Positions 11,860 through 23,911 are shown, counted from the stretch's first letter. The stretch: 64,000 nucleotides of DNA from Pestalotiopsis fici W106-1 (GCF_000516985.1 NW_006917096.1:3209606-3273605), one strand, 5' to 3'. Notes: generated by a model not told the origin, from the sequence alone. Numbers and translations: made by a program.

Positions 11860-14650
11860 GGACGTGATCTCCGTGCTGGTCCGATCTACATGTATCTGTC
11901 TTGTCTCTTTTCAATCAAGTATCTTCGTTCGGATATTGAAACTGTCTATATCCAATGCTATGATCACGTTGCTTTCGGTTTAGTTGCATAAATCACCGGA
12001 AATTGCCCAGCAGAACTTCCCTAATCCCATAATATTAATAGTTGTTTCCACTTATCCGTGGGGTTACGAATACGCTACTGCTCCCAATTTGCTAAGAAAT
12101 ACGCCTGGAACACCAGGTTCAACTTTTGGTTAATATTATATGGCATACCTTGATAGAGCTAAACTCTTGAACATCACTACCCTCAAGGTCTTTACTCCCA
12201 TCCTCGAAAATTTCCACCACCCTCCTTGCCGCTAATAATTATTCACTTCTCAAAAATTCTTGTGTTTCCCTATTACAGGTACTATCTACAAACGGGCGCC
12301 GGGGAGGGGGGTATCAACACAGTAAATGCCCGACACGACCGAAGGAAACTAATATATATGTACGCCCATAGCCTAGCCAAATATATATTAATGACTCAAT
12401 AGATATGTTTGCAGCCCGCAACCTTTATGTATATGGTCTTTTTGCCGCAAATTTTTCTGCTGCAACATGTTATTGCATTTTGCTTAGCGAGAAAGTGCGA
12501 CTAAGAAAGACCACATATATATGTGCGTTGGGTTTTCTGAGTCAGATCACAAAATATATATTTGTCCAGGCCGCCGGGCGCATACGTATGTTGACTTCCT
12601 TCAACCGTACCGGGCCACAAACACATATTTGGCCAACTAGTGGATGGTGATTCACAGTGTTCTGTGTTTTATTCGCGGTATTACATGCGTACGGCCATTG
12701 GGTGAAACCCGCGCCGCGGATGCATATGCGACCGAGGAAACTTTGCAAAAGCTGCCAAAGATCGATCTAAGGATTATCGACTATAATACGACATCAACGT
12801 TAACTTTCGGTCCTCTAATGCGGTGGTTTGTTATGGAAGGAGGAAATCAGCTTTTTTGTGTTAATCTTCTAACTTCTGCCTATCTAATTTGCTCCAAAGC
12901 CTATAATGAAGTCGGCTGCCACATAACTATTATTTCGAATAATTTGTGAAAGCGTGCCTTACGGTATAATATATTTATAATAAAACGCAATATAATATTC
13001 TAAAATTCATTATCGGAAACATATAATTTAAAAATATATTAATATGAGATTAAACGATTTAATATAAAATATTCGAATCTCGTTTAAAATTTAATAAAAA
13101 AGCTATAAGGGACCTTAATTCCTAATAATGATAATCATTTATCGCTAGAGTTTTATATCCATCTATTTATATATTTTAGTCGCGAAGTCTATCGCAAATG
13201 AATGCACCCAATATAAGCTATTTCAGGGACCTTCTACTCGGCAATTCACCATTGCGGCATTATACCGGCAAAGCGAAGCTGATATGCAATCGAGATTTGC
13301 TCGTTGTCAATATGAATGTCATCCTCAGACATGAGAATTATCACGTGCCCTGGGCTGGCTATTGCCGCGTGGTAGCACGACTCAGGACGAAGTGGCTCCA
13401 TATCGACAGAGAAGGGTCGGAGGCGATTGGCCATCCCAATTTGCGGTTCAAGATAGAGCTGTATTGTCGGGCTCCCTCAGAACCTCTTGGAAAGATGAGT
13501 CCATGCCTGTTTGAATCATTGCGAGTGTATCCTGAATAACAGCCTCAAACTGTTTGTTCTTAGAGATAGTGACGCACCCACTTCAACATTTTGGTATAAC
13601 AATGTCATAACTCATCAAGCAAAGAGTAGATATTCTGCTCCCGTTAGGCGTGGTCTTCAGAGGCCAGTTCAAACTGGCTTCAAAGCCCCATTCTCTGGCA
13701 CATTTCTATATGTTAGAGAGTACCAATTGATGACGCGCTACAAGATATATCGTCCCCAGACTGTGCGTGGAATCTGTTCAGTTTGTAAGGGTATTGGTGG
13801 CAGACTCATGTGATGCTGGTCATACATAGGCTATCGTGCCACTCTCTTCCCTCACGCTATCAAATTAAATTAGCATTCTCATAGCAAAACAGTGGAATTA
13901 CACAAAAACACTTCGATCTTATTGGCAAAAGCTTTTGGAGGGAGCACTCGAGGCTATAGATAAAGTAGGCGCCTTATTGAAACAGTGATATCAGACTGCA
14001 ACAACATATCTGCCACATCTAAACAATTATTCCACTGCAGTGTATGTACCTTTCTATATAGGTAGATGCAAGTCGCAGGTGTCTCCATGGTGGCTTACTA
14101 CTAACAAGCGCCTGGTCATGTTACTCGCTCCAAGTCTGCAATAGATGGTGACGACGCACACTGCCTCATTTCTTTTTCTTCTCGCCTAGGCACTCAGCAG
14201 AATTCTTCCAAGCAACAGAACTCGGCCAACGAACAAGGATGTCTCAATTACTGCATTGTTTACACTGCAACCTCCAATTGTTGCTTGTCAGTCTTTGTCT
14301 TCCAAGATTTTGAACTTGACCAACAATCCGACTTTATCGCGACTCGTGATGACAAAATGACAATAAAGAGGGTGCAAAAGGAAGGCAAAGAAGATTTTGA
14401 TTTATAAACGCCTCTTGAGAATGAACCAAGGTTTTTTATGACCGCGAATGGCTCATTATACTTTTCTCCCTTTGTGTCGCGCAGCGAGTAAGCAGCTGTA
14501 ATAGTAAGTCTAGAGCCACGACCGACCCAGTAACACATCTAGAGCATACACTCATCACGTTTGAGACAGAATTACTGTCCAAAAATATACCGAAAAGTCA
14601 CGTCGAATTATACATCAACCATTTGATTTGTAAAGCACAAGAGGGTGTGC
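11860..14650. other. Gene-free, partly AT-rich stretch
   Basis: About 2.8 kb without a supportable gene. Small open frames at 12405-12949 and 13198-13540 resemble nothing I recognise and have no good splice or start context. Base composition shifts: 12940-13180 is strongly AT-rich with many TA steps, and 12340-12560 holds repeated ATATAT words. A decayed, RIP-mutated repeat is one explanation. The last few hundred bases should hold the promoter of the gene starting at 14651. Confidence 0.45.
12940..13185. repeat. AT-rich, RIP-like block
   Basis: This block is far more AT-rich than its surroundings, with many TATA, ATTTAA and AATATA words and very few C or G. C-to-T mutation of repeats (RIP) in Pezizomycotina produces such TA-rich remnants. 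No terminal repeats or transposase residues can be seen, so the original element cannot be named. Confidence 0.4.
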
Positions 14651-16829
14651 ATGAGGGCAAGAGAAGACCCGGACACTCAGTCCATGACCTCCGCCCACGA
14701 GAATAAACACCAAACCACGACGCCGAAACCTATTCCAGCACCAACACGACAGGCGCTTTCCGAACAATTACTACCGAGCGGTGGCGGCGGGGAATCGCAT
14801 CCCAGCGCAAGCAGCAGATTCCGAGGCATAAGAGGCTCGTTCCGCCACAGGCGACAAGAGTCGCGAAAGACGACGTCGTCGACCCAGAGCCAACCACCAC
14901 CGCCACCGTCGGGCACAATCTTTACATCTCCTACCGTACCCTTTCATCCGCAGAAGCAGTATCAAAGACACACTACGGATGCCGCTCGCCAACCCGCTGG
15001 AGCGGCCAGAGCTGGCAAACAAGAGGTGCCCGGGCGGGTTTCGCAGTTGGTCGCCCCCATGGAAGATATGAGCGTGTCTTACTATGCTCACAAGCACCAC
15101 CCGTGGAGCGACGTGGGCTTTTATCCCGTACCATGGGCACAGCCCCTGGACATGAATACTGCCAAGAAGAATGAACATATACCTGTCCGGAGGTCGAAAC
15201 CGGCGCCGAGAAGAGTAAAACCAGATAACGGACCGCCAATATCAAACCAGAACAGAGAGACTGATCGCCAAAGTAGCACTGCTAATTATTCTTCGAGACC
15301 TGATACGGCGATGTTGGTTTCGCCGGCGGCCTCAATGGCCCAATTGAGCACCATGTCAAGTAAGTAATTGATATCGCGTGATGCAGATATTCACAGATCT
15401 ACGATGTCGCAAATCACTAATACTGTGCCTTTCAGTGGGCCCGCGAAGCATCATGATCGGCTTCGACGGCGCCTTTGGGCGTGAACTCCCCATGGAACGT
15501 TTCAAAGAACACTGGGCGCCCATATCCATGGCTGACATGTCGAGTGGCATAATAGCAGACCTCGGCGCCCTCGATGGCGGGAGCGTGCGCTATCACGACA
15601 CCCTGAATGCGGTATACGAAGACCTGCCCGTGCTTCTGCCGTCGAGTGTGTACCGTCGAGAGTCCGGTCCGACAAGGACAGCGGTTCCCTCAAGACCGGC
15701 TACCACTACTCCCAAAATGCCCTTGGCGCGGCCTCGCTACTCGAGCAGGTCCACAATCACGGATTCGCCCAGCGATGCCGAGACGGACCCGCTGTCGGGC
15801 GCGATCTGGGAAGATGAGGTTCCAGGTAGTGCAAATGTGCCGGATCTGGTGCCTCCCACGGGGTCAAGTATTGCCACTGATTTCAAGACGTTTACACCAA
15901 TCGACAAGGCGCTTCCCGATACACCAGGCTTGCTCTGTCCCGGGTGCATGATTGGTGGCAAGAGACCGCGTCCCTCCAGCCGTGGAACGCCCCGAGAGGA
16001 ACACCGGGGAACTCTGCAATACTCCGAGGAGCGGGAAAGCGGCTTCTGTAATGCTTGTCGAAATAGCGACCTGGTGCCAAACATCAGTCGCTTTACTCTA
16101 CCGGGCCTAACCGACCAAACGAACCGTACAGCAGAAAGTCCACCGGGCAACCAGACGGCCAGTAACGAGACCAAGAAGGAAGTCCATGTCCCTATAGGAA
16201 CTAAATCACACGTGCTCGACAGCAGGTTCAGGTTGGGTAAAACAAAAGAGAGCACTTTGGCCAGCCGGAGACGGCTTCAGGTCGAAGACGAACCACTGCG
16301 CCCAGGATCCGCTCCACCACGGCAGAAAACAAGGATAAGTCACATTGCCGAATGCCAAATCTCTAATGCTTCCCCCCTAGATGTGGTAGATGGATCCGAT
16401 TCCGACTATGGCGAACCATCACCGGCGAGCGGAACCATGCAGCAGTTTGGGGCACTCCCGTCTCACTTTAGTCTCGGCGGCGACGGCTCGATCCAACCGC
16501 TTCGCCTGCTGACAAAAGGGGCAGAGGGCAATATGATGAGCCCGAATCCCAAGTTTAGACGCAGCATTCGCGGGAACAGCGTGGTAGTCAATGAGATCAA
16601 CGGCATGATTGAGGACTGGGAGGCCGACATCTTCAAGGATTACGGAGCGCTCAGTCCCATAGACACGTCAAAAGCACTTGTATCGCCCTCATTGAGCCTC
16701 TTGGAAAAGTCGCTGGTCAATCTGAAGAGACATACTGACATGTCTTCTCTGAAATCAGCCGACTTGGAAACAGTAACACCAAGGACTCGATTCTACAATC
16801 ACCACAAGCGAGCCAACGGTGATTTTTGA
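14651..16829 (+). CDS. Unrecognised, largely disordered protein with two CxxC pairs
   Basis: Two exons, 14651-15359 and 15436-16829, joined by a 76-nt intron (GTAAGT donor, TTTCAG acceptor), give 700 residues. An in-frame ATG at 14684 (MTSAHENK) is an alternative start. I do not recognise a family. Most of the chain is rich in S, P, T, R and G and looks disordered. An ordered-looking island follows the splice site (MGPRSIMIGFDGAFGRELP, residues ~237-300). Residues 404-407 (CPGC) and 441-444 (CNAC) form two CxxC pairs that could bind one zinc ion. A final acidic/hydrophobic segment near MIEDWEADIFKDYG (residues ~625-640) may be a short docking helix. No membrane segment or signal peptide is seen. 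Confidence 0.75.
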
Positions 16830-17207
16830 TAGCGACAAGACCTTGAAAAAGAGAGTCACTATTTCGTTTAGAGTACCCTGGTTTTGAGTCAATAAAGTAA
16901 TGTGAACGCTCGACTTCTAGGAATTAGAGTCAAGATTCTTGATGTTCTCTGCGCGGTCGAAAATGAGACGCTTGTCGAAGAAAGAATCGTAAGCTTAATC
17001 AAACAATACAGAATCTGTAAGAAGTAGTATTCTCAGTTGTGATTTACCTCTTAAAAAAGTGAAATAAAACAAATGTCGCTTGTCACTTTGCCCCCAGTAC
17101 CAATTGCAATACCAAATGCGCCTTGAGATGCTGTTTTTTGTCGCGCAATCTATCAAATCTTGCCCTCACTAATGACCCCTACCGAGTCCGTCAAGGCCGG
17201 ACTGGCT
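16830..17207. other. Convergent intergenic region
   Basis: About 380 bases between two converging genes; no coding signal. It should hold both 3' UTRs. Confidence 0.5.
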
Positions 17208-17760
17208 CTACTCAGTCTCGACCGCACTGCCGTCTCTCCTATATTCAAAGTGTGTAAGTATCACCTTTCTCTCTCTCTCTCCCAAGCGAGAGCCCTTCCA
17301 TCACGGGGGAGCCGGGGAGGGTCACTAGGAAAGACTTACGGGATATATGTGATTCGGTACTCCTCCTCAATGGCGGTGCGCACCTCCTCGGGCAGCTGGC
17401 CCGAGACCTTGGTGGCATAGACGCCCTGGACATAGGTATCGAGTCGCTGCCACTTTGCGACCCAGCTCTTGGCCGGGTTGGCCAGGGTGATGAGGCCCTC
17501 GAACACCTGCGACGTGCACGAGTCGATGGCGTCCGTGTCGCCCTTGAGGTGGAGGTATTCTTCGCAGTTGGGACAGCCTTCGTGGCGGAACCGCTACGAC
17601 AGGAAAAGGAAGATGTCATGTCAGCTTTTGGTGGGATATTCGAGATCGATAATAGACAGAGATGAAGACTCACTGTTTGTGTCATGACGATTGAGCACAC
17701 CATGCAGGCGCGCAGGTAGCGCTGCTGGCCGGGCGCAACAAAGTTACCTCCTCGTTCCAT
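17208..17760 (-). CDS. spt4: Transcription elongation factor Spt4
   Basis: Three exons on the minus strand, 17674-17760, 17340-17593 and 17208-17238, give 123 residues. The N-terminus carries the four-cysteine zinc site of Spt4: RACMVCSIV followed by [10 protein letters not shown]. The body ([12 protein letters not shown], then [11 protein letters not shown]) and the tail [11 protein letters not shown] also fit. The last exon supplies only about ten residues and was found from the expected IPRDG ending after a GTAAGT donor. Spt4 pairs with the NGN domain of Spt5 and keeps RNA polymerase II processive. The length is as usual for the family. The gene is divergent from pop8, with ~500 bases between the start codons. 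Confidence 0.95.
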
Positions 17761-18263
17761 GTTCGCAAGGTCGATCGCGTCCTCGTTCGTCTCGGTACTC
17801 TGAGTATGCGCGGCGAGGTTGTATGGGTAATCGGACGGGATGGGGCAGGAATGAGGTGCCGGATCAGGGCTTTCCGTGTGTTACTTGCTCAGTCGTGGGT
17901 TGCAGGACGGTAGCAGTCGTCGACAGGAGTGATGTTATTTATGTTCTGGACAATGGCTAGCTAGCGGTATCGATATGCTTCTGAAGGTGGTTTGGAAGGG
18001 TACGTAGGTACGAGAGGTACCTGGCTGGCCGACCTAAAATAATTGAGTCCAAGTGGGGCTCAGAATTCCGGGGAAAGCTCAGATTAAAGAAACGAGCCGC
18101 AAAATTCACATGTCTGGACAATAAGTGACTGGATTAACAAGTACAACCTCATTCATAATTCTTTTTGACTTGTTTGCCACCAGGGACGAATTTCTTCTCT
18201 CTTTCTATCCACCTACACTGCCAAATACCTGCGAGAAACACCAAACTCAAAGTACTTCACACC
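17761..18263. other. Divergent promoter region between spt4 and pop8
   Basis: About 500 bases separate the two start codons. No coding signal is seen. It must serve as promoter and 5' leader for both genes. Confidence 0.6.
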
Positions 18264-18704
18264 ATGGCTGAGCCAGGTAACACTACAATCACCAGCATCA
18301 GCAGCACGGCAGCGACATCAAAATCGCACAAGGCCCAGGAACTGGCAACATGCACCATTAGAGCCCCTCCATTCTCCTACGCCCATCTCGAGGCCATGCG
18401 CAAGAACTCGTTAGAAGCCCTGGAGCTCGACGCCATACAGGTGCGCTCCTACTGCTCGGCGGCGCTGAAGCAGTTCCTGGGCGTGTCTGGCCAAGCCATC
18501 TCCATTGACATCCTCAAGGTTGAGGGACCTAGTTGCTGGTTGAGGATACCGCGCGATGACTTGAGCGCATTTGCAGCTGCCATCACGGCATGGCAGGGAA
18601 CCTACGAGGGTGGCACTCACTCGACCTTGAGGGTCAGAGGATGCTCGGATTGGCTGGGCAGCTTGGTCGGAAGCGAAGGTGCTGAGCAACTTTGGAGAGG
18701 ATGA
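18264..18704 (+). CDS. pop8: RNase P/MRP subunit Pop8-like
   Basis: A single exon of 146 residues starting at the ATG at 18264 (MAEPGN). After a Ser/Thr-rich start comes TCTIRAPPFSYAHLE, then QVRSYCSAALKQFLGVSGQAISIDILKVEG and a region ending DLSAFAAAITAW. This is the Pop8/Rpp14-type alpha-beta fold found in fungal RNase P and RNase MRP. Pop8 pairs with the Pop5-like subunit in tRNA 5' processing and rRNA processing. The size is close to other filamentous fungal Pop8 proteins. The assignment rests on recognition of the conserved core, not on a search. Confidence 0.8.
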   Translation: MAEPGNTTITSISSTAATSKSHKAQELATCTIRAPPFSYAHLEAMRKNSLEALELDAIQVRSYCSAALKQFLGVSGQAISIDILKVEGPSCWLRIPRDDLSAFAAAITAWQGTYEGGTHSTLRVRGCSDWLGSLVGSEGAEQLWRG

Positions 18705-19067
18705 TTGTAGAAATGGTCACATCACACATGCTTCACTCAAGAGAGACCCACATATATACATGACTGGAAGAACAGAGCATCTATGGCTCCGATTCATTAT
18801 CATGTATCTGGTCTGTCTTATCAGGGTATGTCTACCTCCTTTTCTGTTTCATTCCCTTTGGAGCCCCTGAACGCCAATGCTTCCAGATGATGCAATCATT
18901 ATATGCAGAAAATTGCCATGCCCATCTCCTCATCATCATCACAAATGCCAAATGATACAGTCAAATACCGGCTATCTCTACGCCATAGACATCAACGAGC
19001 TCTGTGCGTATGCCCTGGGAGGGTTGTTAGTTTGTTGTCTCGCGATCAACTAGCATTGGATGGCAAC
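18705..19067. other. Convergent intergenic region between pop8 and ppt1
   Basis: About 360 bases between converging stop codons; no coding signal is seen. Confidence 0.5.
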
Positions 19068-20808
19068 CTACATAGGCTTGATGTTGGGATGGGGCACTGC
19101 ATCAAACTGGTTGAATTGCAGCTTGTAATCTGGTCCAATGTTGATGTAAGCACCGCGGTTCTCCGTCTGATCACAGTACTTTGGTGCCGAGAAGACTAGA
19201 AGAATATTAGTTTCACGTCGTAGTAAAAGGACTTTTGACTTTTGTTTTCATACCAGTAATGCACTTTCCGTCGTGTTCCTCCTCGTAGCCGTCCATTCTG
19301 ACCTCGTGACTTCGGATAATGGCGTCGAGTCCGTTCCTGTCACAGAATCGCTTCGTAACATCGGGTCCGAACTGCATGCCGACACCTCTCTTGCTAGGTC
19401 CGCGGCCAGGAGCTGTCTGGGGGTCAGTCCAGAGCATCTCCATCATAAGACCGGATTGGCCTGGCTGGCGCTGGCTGTGTCTGTTGAGTTTCCGGATATC
19501 GTCAAGGGTGATGTTGTCGTCTGAGAAGAGACCTCCGTGGAGGACCAGGTACTTGTCGCCGATCAACGTGGCCAGCGGCAGCGCCGAGAAACTCTCGGAG
19601 AATAGCTTGAACACTCTACAAAGTTCATTAGCAGCCGAGCAAAAAGCGCCGACTTCACAGCACAGTCCTTACCGCTCATTGTACTTGGCCTTGCACTCGC
19701 CCTCGAAGCCATAAACCTTGTTCATGTCGTCTGTCTCGTGGTTGCCACGGTTCAAGTACAAGCCGTGGGGTCGCAGCCACTTGTAAGCGTACAATAACAA
19801 GGCGATCTCGCTCGACCATGAGCCTCGATCGACGAAATCACCATTGAAGAGGTACCAGTGCTTCTCGGCTGGGCGGCCATTCAATCTGAAAAGCTCCAGC
19901 AGATCAAAGTACTGGCCTGCAACATTAAGTTAGCACATGCACATATGCATCTCAAGCGCCGCTCTCCCTTACCGTGGGTATCACCGCAGACGGTGAGTTT
20001 GACATCATCGGGGATTTTCATTTCCACCATGGTAGCCTCATCATACACAATCTTCTTGACGGCGATGATGATTTGGTACACGTATTTCTTGTGAATCTTC
20101 TTGCCGTTCTTGAAACGCTCGATCATGTCGTCGACGAATTCTTGTGTCATTTCGTCTCCCAGCTTGACACCATCGTAGTCGGGCTCGACAACCATGGAGT
20201 CCAGGTCGAGGCCTTCGGCAGCAGAGGGCTCATCTTGCAATTCGATAGCGGCGAAGAAGTTGAGCTGGCGCACAATCTTCTGGCACTCGGCAAGCTTAAC
20301 CTTGGCATCTTTGTTGCTGGGGTCGAGCCTGACGCACTCCTTGAAATCCGGGAGCGCATCCTTTGGCTTCAAGATGGCGGCGTAGGCAACGGCGCGGCGA
20401 AAGTAAGCCTGTGGGGGTCGACTGGTGTCAGTGAATAGGTAACCAAGGCTTTGCGCCGGCTTGCGGCACTGGGTGTAGTTGACCAACTGACCTTGACGAG
20501 CTTGGGGTTGAGCTCTATCGCCTTCGTTGCATCTGCAATGGCATAACCGTATGCTTCCGACTTGATGTTGGCCTATGATACCTTGTGTCAGTCACGCGAG
20601 CACTGTATGTTTGGTGGGTGGCGGGGTCGAGGCTCGCGACGGGCGACGGGCGACGAACCTGGGCTCTGTTCAAGTAAAAGGTCGGCTCCTTGTCATTCAG
20701 TTCAATGGCCTTAGTGTAGAGCTCAATGGCCTTGGGCCAGTCGTGCGAAGAAAAGGCCTTGTTTCCTTCATTCTTGAAAGCGACAGCCTGCTCGGTGGGG
20801 GATGCCAT
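19068..20808 (-). CDS. ppt1: Serine/threonine protein phosphatase 5 (TPR phosphatase Ppt1)
   Basis: Six minus-strand exons, 20659-20808, 20492-20572, 19973-20408, 19673-19916, 19254-19615 and 19068-19195, give 466 residues, and all phases match. Residues 1-~120 form three TPR repeats (start FKNEGNKAFSSHDWPKAIELY), which in PP5 bind the Hsp90 C-terminus and block the active site. The catalytic part carries the PPP metal and catalytic motifs in order: GDTHGQ (~222), GDFVDRG, GNHE, LHGGLF and SAPKYCD. It ends HPNIKPM, the usual PP5 tail. The enzyme dephosphorylates Ser/Thr of Hsp90/Cdc37-bound clients. The start MASPTEQ was chosen because upstream in-frame codons lack an ATG. Confidence 0.96.
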
Positions 20809-21460
20809 GTTGGGAGGTTTGCTGGGCAAAGGGTTGGTATAGCTGAAGATAAGCAGGCTGAGCTCGGACGAATCTAGTCAATTTCAATGACTATATTTTC
20901 CAGTGTCGCAATGAGCATCAAATAGTGCTGTTGACGGTCTTGTCTTGCACTCCCAGCACCTGATTTGCTGTCGAGAAGGTTGTGGCGACACGCAGAATCG
21001 AGACGAGATCGAAGAATGGAAACCCCAAGGCCGAATATTCCAGGCTCTGGAAACTTACCTCCGAACGCGGTTCGTGGGGACTCGGCTAGTAGACAAAATG
21101 CTTGTTGGCGGGCGCTCGGTGCCTTAACAGGCCCCCATGAATGGACTTTATCTGAAAATAAAACGCTATGAGCCGAGATCTAGCCGTCTTTGGTCTAGCT
21201 TATCTGACTTTAGCGCAACCTCTCCGTCCCTGCGTCGCTGCCGTTCCGTCTCGACCATTTTAATGGCGGGGCATTTTTTTTGTTTATCAATTTGAAGGTT
21301 CGCCATGTCTCTCATAGGACCAAAGAACAACTTGTGTGTGTATCTAGCAATGCGACTTTTACTGTAACCTTGCAGCCAGCATTCATAAAGTCTCGCACAG
21401 TTTCTTTTCTCTGGCCCCTTTACGGATCACAAAGAGTTTCCACCTAGGGAGGGGGGCATC
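20809..21460. other. Divergent promoter region between ppt1 and yih1
   Basis: About 650 bases between two divergent start codons. No gene is supported. It contains a short T run near 21275-21283 and a C/T-rich leader before 21461. Confidence 0.5.
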
Positions 21461-22303
21461 ATGTCAGAAGAGCTCAGGGACGAAGTCGAGGCCATCAACT
21501 CCATTTACGGCGATGGGTGCTTAGTCCAGGCCAGCGACGATCCAAGCGTTTACATCTTGACGCCACCAGAGGAATCGTCTTCTCTTCGTATTCAATTCCC
21601 GCCTGCGTATCCCGCCGAACCCCCAAGTGTCATTGGTACTAACAGTACTGGAGAACATGGCAGGCGTGGTGATGCTGCGAGGGAATTGTCTCTTTTTCGT
21701 GAAGTCATTGGCTCTGTGTATGAACCTGGTATGGTCTGTCTGTTTGATGCCATTGAGGAACTAAAGCGACGCTTGGAAGAATCCGTCGTCCCAGAAGAAG
21801 CTGAGGAGGAGGAGACATTTGAGGCCTATGCTGAAGAAGCAGCCGAAGATGCTCAACCCACCCAGGACCTGCTCAACATGCCGGAACCGCCCTGGATTCT
21901 TTCGGACCCTTTTGTCGAGCTCAGATCAACATTTCTGGCCCGTTGTGCTCCCGTTACATCAGTGACACAAGCAGAAGGATACGTCCAGCACCTACTTGCC
22001 ACAGACAAGAAAGCTCGCGTTGCGACTCATAACATGACTGCTTGGCGCATTAAAGGACCAAATGGCACCACTTTTCAAGATTGCGACGATGATGGAGAAA
22101 CAGCTGCTGGCAGTCGATTATTGCATCTTATGCAGCTTATGGATCTCTGGGATGTAATGGTAATCGTCTCTCGGTGGTATGGAGGTCACAAACTGGGACC
22201 ACGCCGATTTGCTCTCATCAACCAGGCTGCAAGAGATGCTTTCGTTAAAGCTGGACTCGTGACAGAGCAACAATCCAGCAAGAAGAAAGGTTCCGCCAAA
22301 TGA
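21461..22303 (+). CDS. yih1: Yih1/IMPACT-like RWD and UPF0029 protein
   Basis: An intronless gene of 280 residues. The N-terminal RWD domain begins LRDEVEAINSIYGDG and includes the FPPAYPAEPP motif; an acidic linker of Glu/Ala follows (~110-135). The C-terminal IMPACT/UPF0029 domain contains THNMTAWRI, DDDGETAAGSRLLHLM and SRWYGGHKLGPRRF, the family signature. In yeast Yih1 competes with Gcn2 for Gcn1 and so dampens the amino-acid starvation response. The lysine-rich tail is usual. The start ATG 21461 opens directly into the RWD domain. The gene is divergent from ppt1 and in tandem with the next gene 338 bases on. Confidence 0.92.
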   Translation: MSEELRDEVEAINSIYGDGCLVQASDDPSVYILTPPEESSSLRIQFPPAYPAEPPSVIGTNSTGEHGRRGDAARELSLFREVIGSVYEPGMVCLFDAIEELKRRLEESVVPEEAEEEETFEAYAEEAAEDAQPTQDLLNMPEPPWILSDPFVELRSTFLARCAPVTSVTQAEGYVQHLLATDKKARVATHNMTAWRIKGPNGTTFQDCDDDGETAAGSRLLHLMQLMDLWDVMVIVSRWYGGHKLGPRRFALINQAARDAFVKAGLVTEQQSSKKKGSAK

Positions 22304-22641
22304 GCTTTCCCCCCCAACATTTCAACCGGCTTGCGGCCTAGTATACCAAAGTTGCACCCCACGGAGAGTATAGAGACCAGGGAGTCATCTCTACTCCAAG
22401 TTACCCCACATTCGTCCTTCCCGACAATATGGGAGCAAATCACTTTTCAAGCCTCGGTTCTCCAAGGATACCAAACAACTGCCCCGCGGTTATGCAGATC
22501 CGCCGCGCGAACTCTTAATGAACATTTCCTTTGCTGCTCACGTTTGAACGACAATTGATCTTCGTTCATTCCCGCAACCTTGAAAATTCGTAGTCTCAAT
22601 TCAAGACCAGCCTGCAAATAACCCCGGTATTAGCGGAAAAC
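22304..22641. other. Intergenic region between yih1 and the racemase gene
   Basis: 338 bases without a gene, holding the yih1 3' UTR and the promoter of the next gene. Confidence 0.5.
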
Positions 22642-23911
22642 ATGGTTGGACCACCACCGCTTAAAGGACTAAAAGTCCTGGAGTTTGCCGGACTCGCCCC
22701 AGGTCAGTATAGAGTTCGAATTTGATCTGGAAAAATAGTATACTCATTATTATCAAGGCCCGTTCGCCGGTCTTCTGCTCGCAGATGCCGGGGCCAATGT
22801 GCTTCGCATTGACCGTGCAATTCCGGGAAAAACGCATACCCCCGGCGCGAAACTACCACCTACTGAGGACATGCTGGTGCGGAACAAATCCTCTATAGCC
22901 GTTGACTTGAAGTCTGCCCACGGCATCAGTCTGATCAAGGAGCTCGCCAAATCCGCGGATATCATCATTGATCCATTCCGGCCGGGCGTCCTAGAAAAAC
23001 TCGGACTCGGGCCCGACGTGCTCGCGGCCATCAACCCCAGGATTATATACGGGCGCATGACCGGCTTCCGCCGTGACGGGAAATACGCAGCCATGGCTGG
23101 CCATGATATCAACTACTTGGCCGTCTCTGGTGTCCTTTCCGTGCTCGGCCGCGACGATGAGAAGCCGCATGCGCCTTGGAATATTCTGGCGGATTTCGCT
23201 GGCGGTGGCGCAATGCTCTTTCAAGGTATCCTGCTCGCCGTCATTGCACGTCTGTCGTCGGGCAAAGGCCAAGTGGTTGAGGCAAACATGGTCGATGGGG
23301 CCTCGTACCTAACTACATTCCCGCGTCAGGCCCTCAAGACGCCCCTTGGCAACGCGGGCCGTGGCAAGAATGTTTTAGACGGCGGGTGTCCATACTACGA
23401 TACTTATGAGACCAAGGATGGCAAATACATGGCTGTTGGCGCGCTGGAGCCGCAATTTTACGCCGTCTTGATCAAGGGCCTCGGCCTCGACAAGAGCTGG
23501 AACCAGAGGCGGTACGACCGCGCCGTATGGCCCGAGATGAAGCAACAATTCGAGGCCACCTTCAAATCCAAGACACGAGCCGAGTGGGAAGGTATCTTTG
23601 ACGGCACCGACGCCTGCTGCACGCCCGTGCTGGAGTATCCGGAACTTGAATCCCAGCCGGGTCGCGAGGGTGATCAGCGACCACCCGTCGGACTCAGGGA
23701 TACGCCCATGTTGGCCGTGACCCAAGGAGTGACGGACCCCAGCGCGCAGGGTCAGGGTCTCGGCGCCCCAGGCAACGGGTACGAGGGTCATCCGCTCAGT
23801 CCTGGTCAAGGCGGCGAGGAAGCACTGCAGAAATGGTTTGGCTGGAGCAGAGGGAAGGATTTCGAGGTTGAAGGGGGCGGTCTTATTCTTAAGAGCAAAT
23901 CTAGACTATGA
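22642..23911 (+). CDS. Alpha-methylacyl-CoA racemase (CoA-transferase family III)
   Basis: Two exons, 22642-22702 and 22758-23911, give 404 residues. The first exon codes for [20 protein letters not shown], the start common to class III CoA-transferase-fold enzymes; the frame continues [19 protein letters not shown]. The AMACR catalytic pair appears as H136 (GHDINY) and D166 (ADFAGGG), with VVEANMVDG further on. AMACR interconverts R and S 2-methylacyl-CoA esters so that branched fatty acids can enter beta-oxidation. The C-terminus is SRL, a type 1 peroxisome targeting signal, fitting the pathway. The final ~30 residues are charged and less conserved. Confidence 0.92.

Noticed and set aside
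12405..12949. Two short open frames in the gap after the O-methyltransferase
   Set aside because: No homology recognised, no credible start or splice context, and composition like the surrounding AT-rich non-coding DNA.
13198..13813. Two overlapping frames after the AT-rich block
   Set aside because: They resemble no known protein and cannot be spliced into a longer model by consensus sites.
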